A DNA stretch of 46,769 bases from Pseudomonas sp. CBZ-4 (GTDB taxonomy: Bacteria > Pseudomonadota > Gammaproteobacteria > Pseudomonadales > Pseudomonadaceae): the NCBI RefSeq assembly GCF_000346755.1, contig NZ_ANNV01000004.1, positions 1 to 46,769 of the forward strand. Reading direction: 5' to 3'. Within the stretch, counting starts at the first letter, position 1. Every line of letters starts with the position of its first letter. Shown in pieces: positions 24,592 to 34,771 of the stretch. The notes under the pieces were generated by a model. That model made no database searches and was not told the origin of the DNA. It saw only the letters and a list, made by a program, of their open reading frames with translations. The translations under genes and the position numbers were made by a program.

Positions 24592-24641
24592 ACCCGGGTA
24601 TCGTTTCGCAGCGATGGGTGGTGGCTCCAATACTCTAGGAG
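24590..24641 (+). promoter_or_regulatory. Downstream target copy (a2/b2-like) covering the ribosome binding site
   Basis: CCACCC/GGGTGG and an inner ATCG/CGAT stem present the same 8-nt loop TTTCGCAG (24604-24611) as the upstream copy. After 20 nt comes ACTCTAGGAG (24632-24641), which overlaps the Shine-Dalgarno AGGAG (24637-24641, 7 nt before the ATG at 24649). Pairing with CCTAGAGT of the antisense RNA would bury part of that site and block translation, as c4 does to the P1 antirepressor operon. The hairpin shares 24590-24591 with the end of the antisense fold, so neighbouring folds compete slightly. Confidence 0.7.
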
Positions 24642-24648
24642 CTTTGCC

Positions 24649-24990
24649 ATGATCAAAGACAGTCCGAGTCCGCCGTTAGACTCAACCGCGTTTCACGCCT
24701 CTGCTCATCGAGCGATTAACCACTATCTGAACCCCTCTGAAAAGCCGCAGCCATCTGCTGAGGACGACAACCTGTTTACCGTACGCGAAGGACTGGACGT
24801 CGAGACGCTGTTGGTCAACGCGTCAGAGGATCTAGCGTCGGTTCGTGCGCTGGCAAGCCATTTGGCTTTCGAGATCGGCGGCAATCCGCGCAGCGTGGCA
24901 CTGGGAATGTGTCGGATGCTGGAGGGCATCCAGTTGATGGTGGATAAAACACTAAGCCTCAAAGACGACCCCATTCACAGATCAATCTGA
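24649..24990 (+). CDS. Small DUF6124-like protein under c4-type RNA control
   Basis: Soluble protein of 113 aa of unknown function. A variable, polar N-terminus with AHRAINHYLNPSEKP precedes a conserved-looking helical part, LFTVREGLDVETLLVNASED, then a stretch ending MLEGIQLMVDKTLSL. This resembles the Pseudomonas family DUF6124; related small families such as DUF3077 should also be compared. No signal peptide, membrane segment or catalytic motif is seen. The ATG at 24649 has AGGAG 7 nt upstream. It stands alone between two REP doublets, preceded by the structured leader described above. Codon use looks less GC-biased than that of the neighbours, which hints at foreign origin. Confidence 0.75.
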   Translation: MIKDSPSPPLDSTAFHASAHRAINHYLNPSEKPQPSAEDDNLFTVREGLDVETLLVNASEDLASVRALASHLAFEIGGNPRSVALGMCRMLEGIQLMVDKTLSLKDDPIHRSI

Positions 24991-25026
24991 AGCCGAATAA
25001 TTTGCAAAGCGGGCACGGTTAAAAAA

Positions 25027-25116
25027 TGTGGGAGCTGGCTTGCCTGCGATGGCGGTATACCAGCCAGCATTTTCGGTGACTGACACACCGCTATCGCAGG
25101 CAAGCCAGCTCCCACA
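25027..25116. repeat. REP doublet (inverted pair)
   Basis: Inverted pair of the common REP arm, with CTGGCTTGCC on the left and GGCAAGCCAG on the right, 36 nt after the stop of the DUF6124-like gene. With the doublet at 24217 it brackets the antisense-RNA locus. Confidence 0.95.
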
Positions 25117-25147
25117 GTTTGATCGAGTGGGTCGTTAAAGTGATGTG

Positions 25148-25182
25148 CAAAAAAAACGCCCCGAACCAGTCGGGGCGTTTTT
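25148..25182. terminator. Bidirectional terminator (cysS 3' end)
   Basis: AAACGCCCCG pairs with CGGGGCGTTT over 10 bp, with As on the left and Ts on the right, so it terminates in both directions. It ends cysS transcription, which arrives on the minus strand 18 nt earlier, and any plus-strand transcript from the DUF6124-like gene. Confidence 0.9.
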
Positions 25183-25199
25183 CATTCAGCGTTTACCGA

Positions 25200-26588
<1,389 letters not shown>

Positions 26589-26609
26589 GACGATTCCCTT
26601 AAGACTGAA

Positions 26610-28310
26610 TCACTGGCCCCACGAATCACGCAAGGTCACGGTACGGTTGAATACCGGCTTACCTGGTTTCGAGTCCTTGATATCCGCGCAGAAGTAACCT
26701 TCGCGCTCGAACTGGAAACGGTCTTCCGGCTGTGCTTCGCCCAACGACGGCTCGGCACGACAACCCGTAAGTACTTGCAGGGAGTCAGGGTTGATGTTGT
26801 CGAGGAAACTCGCGCTGTCTTCAGCCTTCTCAGGGTTCGGCGAGCGGAACAGGCGGTCGTACAAACGCACTTCGCACTCGATGCTGGCGGCGGCCGGCAC
26901 CCAGTGGATCACGCCCTTGACCTTGCGGCCTTCCGGGTTCTTGCCCAGGGTTTCCGGGTCGTACGAGCAACGCAGTTCGACGATGTTGCCATCGGCGTCC
27001 TTGATCGCTTCGTCGGCACGGATCACGTAGCTGCCACGCAGGCGCACTTCGCCCGCCGGTTCCAGGCGCTTGTAGCCCTTTGGCGGCTCTTCCATGAAGT
27101 CATCGCGGTCGATGTAGATTTCACGGCTGAACGGCAGCTTGCGCACGCCGAGTTCTTCTTTCTGCGGGTGACGCGGCAACTCGAGGTGGTCGACCTTGTC
27201 TTCCGGGTAGTTGGTGATCACGACTTTCAACGGACGCAGCACGCACATGGCCCGTGGGGCGCTGTGGTCAAGGTCGTTGCGGATGCTGAATTCGAGCATG
27301 CCAAAATCGACCACGCCGTCGGAACGGTTGGTGCCGACCATGTCGCAGAAGTTGCGGATCGATGCCGGCGTGTAGCCACGACGACGGAAGCCCGACAGGG
27401 TGGACATGCGCGGGTCGTCCCAGCCATGCACGTGCTTTTCATCGACCAGTTGCTTGAGCTTGCGCTTGCTGGTGATGGTGTAGTTCAGGTTCAGGCGGCT
27501 GAACTCGTACTGACGTGGGTGCGCCGGCACCGGCAGGTGCTCCAGGAACCACTCGTACAGCGGGCGATGGCTTTCGAACTCCAGGGTGCAGATGGAGTGG
27601 GTGATGCCTTCGATGGCGTCCGACTGACCGTGGGTGAAGTCGTAGTTCGGGTAGATGCACCATTTGTCACCGGTCTGGTGGTGGTGGGCGTGGCGGATGC
27701 GGTACATGATCGGGTCGCGCAGGTTCATGTTCGGCGAGGCCATGTCGATCTTGGCACGCAGTACACGGGCGCCGTCGGCGAACTCACCGGCGCGCATGCG
27801 GGCGAACCAGTCGAGGTTCTCTTCCACCGAACGGTCGCGGAACGGGCTGTTCTTGCCCGGCTCAGTCAGCGTGCCGCGGTATTCCTTGGCTTGCTCCGGG
27901 CTCAGGTCGTCGACGTAGGCCTTGCCGGCCTTGATCAGCTCGACGGCCCAGTCGTGCAACTGGTCGAAGTATTGCGAGGCATAGCGCACTTCACCGGACC
28001 ATTCGAAGCCCAGCCACTTCACGTCGCTTTCGATGGCGTCGATGTATTCCTGGTCTTCCTTGGCCGGGTTGGTGTCGTCGAAACGCAGGTGCGTGACGCC
28101 ACCGAACTCCTGGGCCAGACCGAAGTTCACACAGATCGACTTGGCGTGACCGATGTGCAGGTAGCCGTTGGGCTCTGGCGGGAAGCGGGTGACGATCTGC
28201 GTGTGCTTGCCCGAATCCAGGTCCGCCTGGATGATCGGGCGCAGGAAATTGACCGGGACGGCAGGTCCGGCCTTGGAATTCGAGGTAGGGTCGACAGTGG
28301 GCTTGCTCAT
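26610..28310 (-). CDS. glnS: Glutaminyl-tRNA synthetase
   Basis: Class I synthetase of 566 aa that charges tRNA-Gln. [16 protein letters not shown] carries HIGH at 52-55, and [12 protein letters not shown] is the KMSKS-loop equivalent. The C-terminal anticodon-binding beta barrels follow (about 350-560). The ATG at 28310 is preceded by AAGGA; the frame upstream of it has no family sequence. It is divergent from ppiB. Confidence 0.98.
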   Translation of the reverse strand: MSKPTVDPTSNSKAGPAVPVNFLRPIIQADLDSGKHTQIVTRFPPEPNGYLHIGHAKSICVNFGLAQEFGGVTHLRFDDTNPAKEDQEYIDAIESDVKWLGFEWSGEVRYASQYFDQLHDWAVELIKAGKAYVDDLSPEQAKEYRGTLTEPGKNSPFRDRSVEENLDWFARMRAGEFADGARVLRAKIDMASPNMNLRDPIMYRIRHAHHHQTGDKWCIYPNYDFTHGQSDAIEGITHSICTLEFESHRPLYEWFLEHLPVPAHPRQYEFSRLNLNYTITSKRKLKQLVDEKHVHGWDDPRMSTLSGFRRRGYTPASIRNFCDMVGTNRSDGVVDFGMLEFSIRNDLDHSAPRAMCVLRPLKVVITNYPEDKVDHLELPRHPQKEELGVRKLPFSREIYIDRDDFMEEPPKGYKRLEPAGEVRLRGSYVIRADEAIKDADGNIVELRCSYDPETLGKNPEGRKVKGVIHWVPAAASIECEVRLYDRLFRSPNPEKAEDSASFLDNINPDSLQVLTGCRAEPSLGEAQPEDRFQFEREGYFCADIKDSKPGKPVFNRTVTLRDSWGQ

Positions 28311-28557
28311 AGGATCCTTGAACAGACAGGTTCGTGGCCGGGTAAGGCCAGATAAAACAAAGCGCTCATAATAGCCGAAGCCGTCAATACACTGACAGAG
28401 CGCGGCCAAAAACTGCTGCATTTATTGCATGGGCGGTAAAAAACCACCTCGAAATTCCTACAGGTCACGCTAAACTGCGCCCCTTGGCCGAAGTTTTGCC
28501 AAATCGGTAAGGCGCTCAGGCGTCCACACCCACGAATTCCTTGAAAGAGAAACGACC

Positions 28558-29058
28558 ATGACTCAAGTCAAACTGACCACCAACCACGGTGACATCGTCA
28601 TCGAGCTGAACGCCGAGAAAGCGCCGATCACCGTCGCCAACTTCATCGAGTACGTGAACGCCGGCCACTACGAAAACACCGTTTTCCACCGTGTCATCGG
28701 CAACTTCATGGTCCAGGGCGGCGGTTTCGAGCCAGGCATGAAAGAAAAGAAAGACAAGCGCCCAAGCATCCAGAACGAAGCGGACAACGGCCTTTCCAAC
28801 GACAAGTACACCGTCGCCATGGCCCGTACCATGGAGCCGCATTCGGCCTCCGCGCAGTTCTTCATCAACGTGGCCGACAACGCCTTCCTCAACCACAGCG
28901 GCAAGAACGTGCAGGGCTGGGGCTACGCGGTATTCGGTAAAGTCACCGAAGGCCAGGACGTCGTCGACAAGATCAAAGGCGTGCAGACCACCGGTAAAGC
29001 CGGTCACCAGGACGTTCCGGTAGAAGACGTTATCGTCGAGAAAGCCGAGATCATCTAA
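28558..29058 (+). CDS. ppiB: Peptidyl-prolyl cis-trans isomerase B (cyclophilin)
   Basis: Cytoplasmic cyclophilin of 166 aa that isomerises X-Pro bonds. The catalytic region [19 protein letters not shown] and [17 protein letters not shown] contain the family's Arg, Phe, Met and Gln active-site residues. No signal peptide. Start ATG with AGAG upstream. The 247-bp gap before it (28311-28557) contains a TTGGC/GCCAA inverted repeat near 28484-28502 but no promoter I trust. lpxH follows after 2 nt. Confidence 0.97.
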   Translation: MTQVKLTTNHGDIVIELNAEKAPITVANFIEYVNAGHYENTVFHRVIGNFMVQGGGFEPGMKEKKDKRPSIQNEADNGLSNDKYTVAMARTMEPHSASAQFFINVADNAFLNHSGKNVQGWGYAVFGKVTEGQDVVDKIKGVQTTGKAGHQDVPVEDVIVEKAEII

Positions 29059-29060
29059 GG

Positions 29061-29810
29061 GTGATCCTGCTTATTTCAGACTTGCATCTGGAAGAGGAGC
29101 GCCCGGACATTACCCGGGCGTTTCTGGATCTGCTCCACGGCCGCGCCCGTGGCGCCCAGGCGTTGTACATTCTGGGGGACTTCTTTGAAGCCTGGATTGG
29201 CGACGATGGCATGACCCCCTTCCAGCGTTCGATTGGCGCGGCCCTGCGCGAACTGAGCGACAGCGGCACCCCGATTTTCATCATGCATGGCAACCGCGAT
29301 TTCCTCATCGGCAAGGCGTTCTGCAAAGCGGCAGGCGCAACCTTGCTCAAGGACCCGAGTGTCGTGCAGTTGTATGGCGAACCCGTGCTATTGATGCACG
29401 GCGACAGCCTGTGCACCCGCGACGTCGGCTATATGAAGCTGCGCCGCATCCTGCGCAACCCCATCGTGCTCTTCATCCTGCGCCACCTGCCGTTGCGCAC
29501 CCGCCACAAGCTGGCGCGCAAGCTGCGCAGCGAGAGCCGTGCGCAGACACGCATGAAGGCCAACGACATTGTCGACGTGACCCCCGAGGAAGTGCCCCGG
29601 GTGATGCAGCAGTTTGGCGTGCGCACCCTGGTCCACGGCCATACCCACCGCCCCGCCATTCACAAGTTGCAGATTGGCGAGCAAGCGGCCAAGCGCATTG
29701 TGCTGGGGGATTGGGACAAGCAAGGGTGGGCGTTGCAGGTGGATGAGCAAGGGTTTCAGTTGGCGGCGTTTGATTTTGTGAACCCGCCGTTGGCGTTGCC
29801 TGGGGCCTGA
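29061..29810 (+). CDS. lpxH: UDP-2,3-diacylglucosamine diphosphatase
   Basis: Metallophosphoesterase of 249 aa that hydrolyses UDP-2,3-diacylglucosamine to lipid X in lipid A synthesis, at the inner face of the cytoplasmic membrane. Metal-binding motifs in order are SDLHLE (Asp, His), [23 protein letters not shown] and GHTHRP. The start is GTG at 29061, only 2 nt after the ppiB stop; no ATG would preserve the SDLH motif. Probably cotranscribed with ppiB. Confidence 0.96.
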   Translation: MILLISDLHLEEERPDITRAFLDLLHGRARGAQALYILGDFFEAWIGDDGMTPFQRSIGAALRELSDSGTPIFIMHGNRDFLIGKAFCKAAGATLLKDPSVVQLYGEPVLLMHGDSLCTRDVGYMKLRRILRNPIVLFILRHLPLRTRHKLARKLRSESRAQTRMKANDIVDVTPEEVPRVMQQFGVRTLVHGHTHRPAIHKLQIGEQAAKRIVLGDWDKQGWALQVDEQGFQLAAFDFVNPPLALPGA

Positions 29811-29835
29811 ATCTCAGCCTCAACACTGATCAAAA

Positions 29836-29922
29836 TGTGGGAGCTGGCTTGCCTGCGATGCAGACACCTCGGTACATCTGATACACCGAGGTGATGCTAT
29901 TGCAGGCAAGCCAGCTCCCACA
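29836..29922. repeat. REP doublet with a strong inner hairpin
   Basis: Inverted REP arms enclose an additional stem, CACCTCGGT paired with ACACCGAGGTG, so almost the entire 87-bp element can fold as one long hairpin. It lies between the convergent lpxH and MFS efflux genes and may serve as their shared transcript end. Confidence 0.94.
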
Positions 29923-29948
29923 TGGGGTTGCATTCCAATCTTGGTTGA

Positions 29949-31478
29949 TCAGTGCCCGGAAGCCTCCGGCCCCGCCTTCGCCCCAAACGGCGGCTTCGCC
30001 AGCCACACCAGCAACATCAACCCCATGAACATCCACCCCAGCAACGTGAAGTAATCCACGGTGGACATCATGTACGCCTGGCTGGTGAGGATCTGGTCCA
30101 GCTGCGTGTAGGCCTTCTGCCCTGCCCCGCCCAACGCGTCCAGCGCATTGCGCGTGGCCGAGTCGTAGGTGGTCATGTTTTCGCTCATGTACGCATGGTG
30201 CTGGTCCGCCCGGCGAATCCAGATCCAGGTGGTCAGCGATGCCGCAAAGCTGCCGCCCAGGGTACGCAGGAACGTCGCCAGGCCGGCGCCGTCGGCGATC
30301 TGGTGCGGCGGCAAATCGGACATCAGGATGGTCAAGGTCGGCATAAAGAACAGCGCCACGCCGATGCCCATGAACAGCTGCACCAGGGCGATGTGCTGGA
30401 AGTCCACCTGGTTGGTGAAGCCCGCGCGCATGAAGCAGCTCAAGCCAATCGCCAGGAACGCCAGGCCCGCCAGCAAGCGCAGGTCGAACTTGTGCGCGTA
30501 CTTGCCCACGAACGGCGACATCAGCACCGGCAGGATGCCAATCGGCGCCACGGCCAGGCCGGCCCAGGTCGCGGTGTAGCCCATCTGGGTTTGCAGCCAT
30601 TGCGGCAGGATCAGGTTGATACCAAAGAAGCCCGCGTAACCGAGGATCAACACGATGGTGCCGATGCGGAAGTTGCGATACGCAAACAGCCGCAGGTTGA
30701 CCACCGGGTGCTTGTCGGTGAGTTCCCAGATGATGAACACCGCCAGGGCAATCACCGAAATCGCCGCGCCGATGATGATGAAGTTGGACTCGAACCAGTC
30801 CAGGTCATTGCCCTTGTCGAGGATGATCTGCAAGGCACCGACGCCGACGATCAAGCTCAGCAGCCCGACGTAATCCATCGGCTGGTGGCTGGTGACCACC
30901 GGGCGTTTCTTCAGCTGCGAACGCACCACCATCACCGCAAAGATGCCGATGGGCACGTTGATAAAGAAGATCCACGGCCAGCTGTAGCTGTCGGTGATCC
31001 AGCCGCCAAGGATCGGCCCGGCAATCGGCGCCACCACCGTGACCATCGCCAGCAACGCCAGGGCCATGCCACGCCTCGCCGGTGGGTAGACCGCGATCAG
31101 CAACGTCTGGGTCATCGGGTACAACGGCCCGGCGACCAAGCCTTGCAGCACGCGAAAGCCGATCAGCTCGGGCATCGAGGTGGAAATACCGCAGAGGAAC
31201 GAGGCCAGCACAAACAGGATGGTCGCCCACAGGAACAGCTTCACCTCGCCAAACCGGCGGCTCAGCCAACCGGTGAGCGGCAAGGCGATGGCGTTGCTCA
31301 CCGCAAACGAGGTGATGACCCAGGTGCCCTGCTCCGAACTCACGCCGAGGTTGCCGGAAATCGTCGGCAACGCCACGTTGGCGATGGTGGTGTCGAGCAC
31401 CTGCATAAAGGTCGCCAGCGACAGGCCAATAGTGGCCATCAACAGGCTGGGTGGCGTGAAGGAGGCGTTATTGCTCAT
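29949..31478 (-). CDS. DHA2-family MFS drug exporter (EmrB-like)
   Basis: Inner-membrane proton-driven exporter of 509 aa with about 14 hydrophobic segments. FMQVLDTTIANVALPTI in the first segment is the DHA2 hallmark, WVITSFAVSNAIALPLTGWL follows, and GPILGGWITDSYSWPWIFFI is the motif C region. With the adaptor and outer-membrane lipoprotein genes upstream it forms a tripartite efflux pump of the EmrAB-TolC kind. It overlaps the adaptor gene by one base (TGATG). Confidence 0.95.
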   Translation of the reverse strand: MSNNASFTPPSLLMATIGLSLATFMQVLDTTIANVALPTISGNLGVSSEQGTWVITSFAVSNAIALPLTGWLSRRFGEVKLFLWATILFVLASFLCGISTSMPELIGFRVLQGLVAGPLYPMTQTLLIAVYPPARRGMALALLAMVTVVAPIAGPILGGWITDSYSWPWIFFINVPIGIFAVMVVRSQLKKRPVVTSHQPMDYVGLLSLIVGVGALQIILDKGNDLDWFESNFIIIGAAISVIALAVFIIWELTDKHPVVNLRLFAYRNFRIGTIVLILGYAGFFGINLILPQWLQTQMGYTATWAGLAVAPIGILPVLMSPFVGKYAHKFDLRLLAGLAFLAIGLSCFMRAGFTNQVDFQHIALVQLFMGIGVALFFMPTLTILMSDLPPHQIADGAGLATFLRTLGGSFAASLTTWIWIRRADQHHAYMSENMTTYDSATRNALDALGGAGQKAYTQLDQILTSQAYMMSTVDYFTLLGWMFMGLMLLVWLAKPPFGAKAGPEASGH

Positions 31479-32671
31479 CAGCGTTGCACAGCCTTGGGCG
31501 CGGCGAGGCTGTTGTCATGGATCAGCTGGGTGATCATGGCATCGGCTTCGGCGAGTTGACGGTCATACACGTTGGTGCTGAACGAGGCTTTTTGCGGCGC
31601 CTGTTGCGCCAGCACCGGGCCGCTCTGGTCGTGCAGGTCCACGTTGACCACGGTGGACAGGCCCACCCGCAGCGGATGCCTGGCCAATTCCTCGGCATTG
31701 ATATGGATGCGCACCGGCACCCGCTGCACGATCTTGATCCAGTTACCGGTGGCGTTCTGCGCCGGCAGCAGGGCAAACGCACTGCCGGTGCCTGCGCCGA
31801 GGCTGTCGATGGTGCCACTGAACTTCACGTCGCTGCCGTAGATGTCCGACTCGATGTCCACCGGCTGGCCGATGCGCATGTCGCGCAGTTGGGTTTCCTT
31901 GAAGTTGGCGTCGATCCACAGCTGGTTCAGCGGAATCACGGCCATCAGCGCGGTGCCCGGCTGTACGCGCTGGCCCAGTTGCACGGTGCGCTTGGCGACG
32001 TAGCCGGTGACCGGTGCGATCAAGGTGCTGCGCGCATTGGTCAGGTAAGCCTGACGCAGTTGCGCCGCGGCGGCTTGCACGTCCGGGTGGGATGAGATGA
32101 CGGTGTCATCCACCAGCGCATTGGTGGTTTTCAGTTGCTGCTCAAGATTGGTCAGCGCGTTCTTTGCCGCGGTCAGGCTGTCGCGGGCGTGGGACAGTTC
32201 TTCCTGGGAAATCGCCCCGCCCTGGGCCAGGGTTTTACGTCGGTTGAAGTTGTCCTGGGCGGTTTGCACATCGGCTTTCTGTGCGTTGACCTGGGCTTTC
32301 ATGCCATCGACGTTGCTGTACAAGCCACGCACCTGGCGCACCGTGCGCGCCAGGTTGGCCTCGGCACTTTGCAGGCCGACGGCGGCGTCGTTCGGGTCGA
32401 AGTTGACCAGCACCTGGCCTTCGTGGACCAGGTCGCCATCGTCGGCGCCGATGCTGACCACGGTGCCGGTGACCAGCGGGGTGATTTCCACCACGTTGCC
32501 GTTCACATAAGCGTCGTCGGTGCTTTCGCTGAAGCGCCCGTAAAGCTCATGCCAGGCCCATATGCCGGCGACGCCGAGGATGACGATCAGCGCCAGGCCG
32601 ATCAGCATGACCTTGCGTTTGCGTGGGTTGTTGTCTTGCGCTGTTGCGGTGTTGCTGTCGGCAGTGGCCAT
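31478..32671 (-). CDS. EmrA/HlyD-family adaptor protein
   Basis: Membrane-fusion protein of 397 aa. One membrane anchor (about 20-40) is followed by STDDAYVNGNVVEITPLVTG, the classic EmrA start of the lipoyl domain. A coiled-coil hairpin (about 95-205) and the second lipoyl half with LIAPVTGYVAKRTVQLGQRV come next. GAGG lies 9 nt before the ATG. It sits between the outer-membrane lipoprotein gene (15 nt upstream) and the MFS exporter gene. Confidence 0.95.
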   Translation of the reverse strand: MATADSNTATAQDNNPRKRKVMLIGLALIVILGVAGIWAWHELYGRFSESTDDAYVNGNVVEITPLVTGTVVSIGADDGDLVHEGQVLVNFDPNDAAVGLQSAEANLARTVRQVRGLYSNVDGMKAQVNAQKADVQTAQDNFNRRKTLAQGGAISQEELSHARDSLTAAKNALTNLEQQLKTTNALVDDTVISSHPDVQAAAAQLRQAYLTNARSTLIAPVTGYVAKRTVQLGQRVQPGTALMAVIPLNQLWIDANFKETQLRDMRIGQPVDIESDIYGSDVKFSGTIDSLGAGTGSAFALLPAQNATGNWIKIVQRVPVRIHINAEELARHPLRVGLSTVVNVDLHDQSGPVLAQQAPQKASFSTNVYDRQLAEADAMITQLIHDNSLAAPKAVQR

Positions 32672-32686
32672 GACGATTACCTCAAA

Positions 32687-34138
32687 TTATTCCGTACGCG
32701 TTGCTGGGGTGGCCGTTGCCACATTTGCGGCGTTGAACCCGCCACCCAGGGCCTGCATCAATTGAATCGACAGATCGATCTGCGCCGCGTTGAGCGTTGC
32801 CAACTGGCGCTGGGCCTGCAGTAATTGCTGCTCGATGCTCAGCACATCCAGGTAGTTGCCGATGCCCGAGCTGTAGCGCTGCACGCCGGTGTCGTAGGAC
32901 TGCTGGGCGATGTCGGCGGCGTGTTGCTGGGCCTGGATCTGTCGGCCGGTGTCGCGCAGTTGGGTGATGGTGTTGCCAATGTCACCCAGGGCTTGCACCA
33001 GGGTTTTGTTGTACTGGGCCACGGCGAGGTCGTAGTCGGCGTCGCGGGCATCGAGGTCGGCGCGCAGGCGGCCGCCGTCGAAAATCGGCAGTGAGATGGT
33101 CGGCGCGATGCTGAAGAAACGGCTGGCCGAACCAAACATCGCATCCCCCAGCAACGACTCGGCCCCGGCGCTCGCGCTCAGGTTGAGGTTGGGGTAGAAG
33201 CGGGTTTTGCTTGCGACGATGTTCTTGCTCGCCGCCTCGACACGCCAGCGCGCCGCGATCAGGTCGGGGCGCCGGCCAAGCAGTTCGGCGGGCAGTACCG
33301 ACGGCACGGCGACGGCGCCAGGCTTGAGCACGTTGGGCCGGCTCAGCTCGCCGCCACGGTCGGGACCTTTGCCGAGCAACACCGCCAGGGCGATCTTGGC
33401 GCTGGCCAGTTGTTTTTCCGCGTCGATCAATTGCGACTGCGAGCTGGCTTCCAGGCTTTCGGTCTGCTGGTACTGGTACTGGCTGTCGATGCCCGAGTTC
33501 AGGCGACGCTTGCCGAGGTCGAGCATCTGCCGGGTGCGCTTGAGGTCGTCATTGGCCAGGTCACGCACGATATGCGCCTGGCCCAAGTCGCTGTAGGCCT
33601 TGGCCACGTTGGCGGCGAGGGTCAGGCGTGCGGCCTGCTGATCGACTTCGGCGGCGCGGGCCTGGCCCAGCGCAGCTTCCCAGGCGGCGCGCTGGCCACC
33701 CCACAGGTCGAAGTTGTAGCTGAAACTGGCGCCGATATTACGCACGGTGGCATAGGCATCGCCCTGCCCCAGCGGGTCTTTGTCCTTGGCCAGGCGCGAG
33801 CGGCTCACACCGGCGCTGGCGTCCAGGGTCGGCATGCGTGCGGCATCGGCGGCAAACGCCGCGGCTTCGGCCTGATGGGCGCGGGCACTGGCCACTTGCA
33901 TGTCCGGGCTGTTTTGCAGGGCCTCAACGATCAGGCCGTCGAGTTGTGGGTCGCCGAGGCTTTTCCACCAGTCGGCGCTCGGCCAGGCGGCGGGCGACAG
34001 CGTCACGCCGCTCAAGGATTTACCGGCTTGCAGGGTGCTGGCGTCGAGGCGCTGGCCCTGGGTGTCGAGGCCGCTGAAGTTGGCGCAACCGGCCATGCTC
34101 ATGGCCACCAGTACCAGGCAAAGGGCGCGTGTGTTCAT
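32687..34138 (-). CDS. NodT-family outer-membrane efflux lipoprotein
   Basis: Outer-membrane factor of 483 aa. The signal peptide ends in a lipobox, SMAGC, with Cys18 as the lipidated residue. The two repeats of the channel are recognisable, with WWKSLGDPQLDGLIVEALQN in the first and LPAELLGRRPDLIAARWRVE in the second, the latter diagnostic of NodT/OprM lipoproteins. It overlaps marR by 4 nt (ATGA), so the pump is coupled to its regulator. Confidence 0.95.
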   Translation of the reverse strand: MNTRALCLVLVAMSMAGCANFSGLDTQGQRLDASTLQAGKSLSGVTLSPAAWPSADWWKSLGDPQLDGLIVEALQNSPDMQVASARAHQAEAAAFAADAARMPTLDASAGVSRSRLAKDKDPLGQGDAYATVRNIGASFSYNFDLWGGQRAAWEAALGQARAAEVDQQAARLTLAANVAKAYSDLGQAHIVRDLANDDLKRTRQMLDLGKRRLNSGIDSQYQYQQTESLEASSQSQLIDAEKQLASAKIALAVLLGKGPDRGGELSRPNVLKPGAVAVPSVLPAELLGRRPDLIAARWRVEAASKNIVASKTRFYPNLNLSASAGAESLLGDAMFGSASRFFSIAPTISLPIFDGGRLRADLDARDADYDLAVAQYNKTLVQALGDIGNTITQLRDTGRQIQAQQHAADIAQQSYDTGVQRYSSGIGNYLDVLSIEQQLLQAQRQLATLNAAQIDLSIQLMQALGGGFNAANVATATPATRTE

Positions 34139-34608
34139 TCTTTACCTACCCGCAGCAGGGTGATGGAGTCACCTGCGGCTATCAGAATTTTCTTGAGGAT
34201 GCGTTCCAGATCTGCCAGTTCGCCAGGTTCCAGGGAGCCGGCCAGTTGATTCAGGGCTTCGGTGCCGACGTGGGGCAAGGTGTCCGCCAGTTTCTGGCCT
34301 TCGGCCGTCAGCACCAGCTGCACTTGGCGGCGGTCCTGGGCCGAACGTTGGCGTTCGAGCAGGCCCTTCTGCTCCAGGCGGTCGAGCATGCGGGTCATCG
34401 AGCCGCTGTCCAGGGACAGGTGGCGACACAGCTCGGCCGGGGTGTCGATGCCGTACAGCGCCATGATCACCAGCACCTTGAACTGCGCGGCGGTGATGCC
34501 GTACGGCTCCATATGGGTGTCGATAATCCGGTCCTTGAGCAGTGCGGCGCGGCCCAGCAACAGGCCGAGGTGGCAGTTGTGGAAGTTGTCGGGGGTGAAG
34601 TGTTTCAT
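34135..34608 (-). CDS. MarR-family repressor of the efflux operon
   Basis: Regulator of 157 aa with a winged helix-turn-helix at about 57-115 (LCRHLSLDSGSMTRMLDRLE and the wing AQDRRQVQLVLT). MarR proteins release DNA on binding small phenolic ligands. It is the first gene of its own operon and overlaps the outer-membrane gene. Two palindromes in the promoter just upstream are likely its binding sites, implying autoregulation of regulator and pump. The start ATG at 34608 has AAGGTGA upstream. Confidence 0.93.
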   Translation of the reverse strand: MKHFTPDNFHNCHLGLLLGRAALLKDRIIDTHMEPYGITAAQFKVLVIMALYGIDTPAELCRHLSLDSGSMTRMLDRLEQKGLLERQRSAQDRRQVQLVLTAEGQKLADTLPHVGTEALNQLAGSLEPGELADLERILKKILIAAGDSITLLRVGKE

Positions 34609-34624
34609 TGGGAAGTCACCTTAT

Positions 34625-34681
34625 TACTGCCTAAGCAGTGAATGTGTGACGAGATGTTACTGCTTAGGCAGCGAATGTCAA
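34625..34681 (-). promoter_or_regulatory. Efflux-operon promoter with two MarR operators
   Basis: On the minus strand TTGACA (-35, 34676-34681) and TAACAT (-10, 34654-34659) are 16 bases apart. Two nearly identical palindromes, TACTGCTTAGGCAGCG (34658-34673, filling the spacer) and TACTGCCTAAGCAGTG (34625-34640, just downstream of the start site), are 33 bp apart, about three helical turns. A repressor on either would block RNA polymerase. The palindromes are clear; their assignment to MarR is inferred from position. Confidence 0.7.
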
Positions 34682-34722
34682 ATGGAATAATTAGCTTGCT
34701 TGGTATTTCAGCGGAACGGTTC

Positions 34723-34736
34723 TAAGGATCGTCTGA
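34723..34736 (+). promoter_or_regulatory. RcsB-box-like site upstream of the first kinase gene
   Basis: TAAGGATCGTCTGA keeps all strongly conserved positions of the enterobacterial RcsAB box (TaAGaatatTCctA). It lies within a 15-base exact repeat (34720-34734) that recurs before the fimbrial subunit gene at 42664-42678. It sits 35 nt before the kinase ATG. Inferred binding site for the RcsB-like response regulator of this locus. Confidence 0.45.
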
Positions 34737-34771
34737 TTTCTCCTGCATCCACCCATCCCTACAGTGCCGGG

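Noticed and set aside
24217..25116. Prophage or mobile element remnant around the c4-like RNA
   Set aside because: No integrase, structural, repressor or tRNA/attachment-site sequence is visible; only the RNA logic is phage-like.
28311..28557. Promoter boxes for glnS and ppiB (for example TAAACT at 28471, TATTAT on the minus strand)
   Set aside because: No partner -35 at acceptable spacing for either, so not annotated as promoters.
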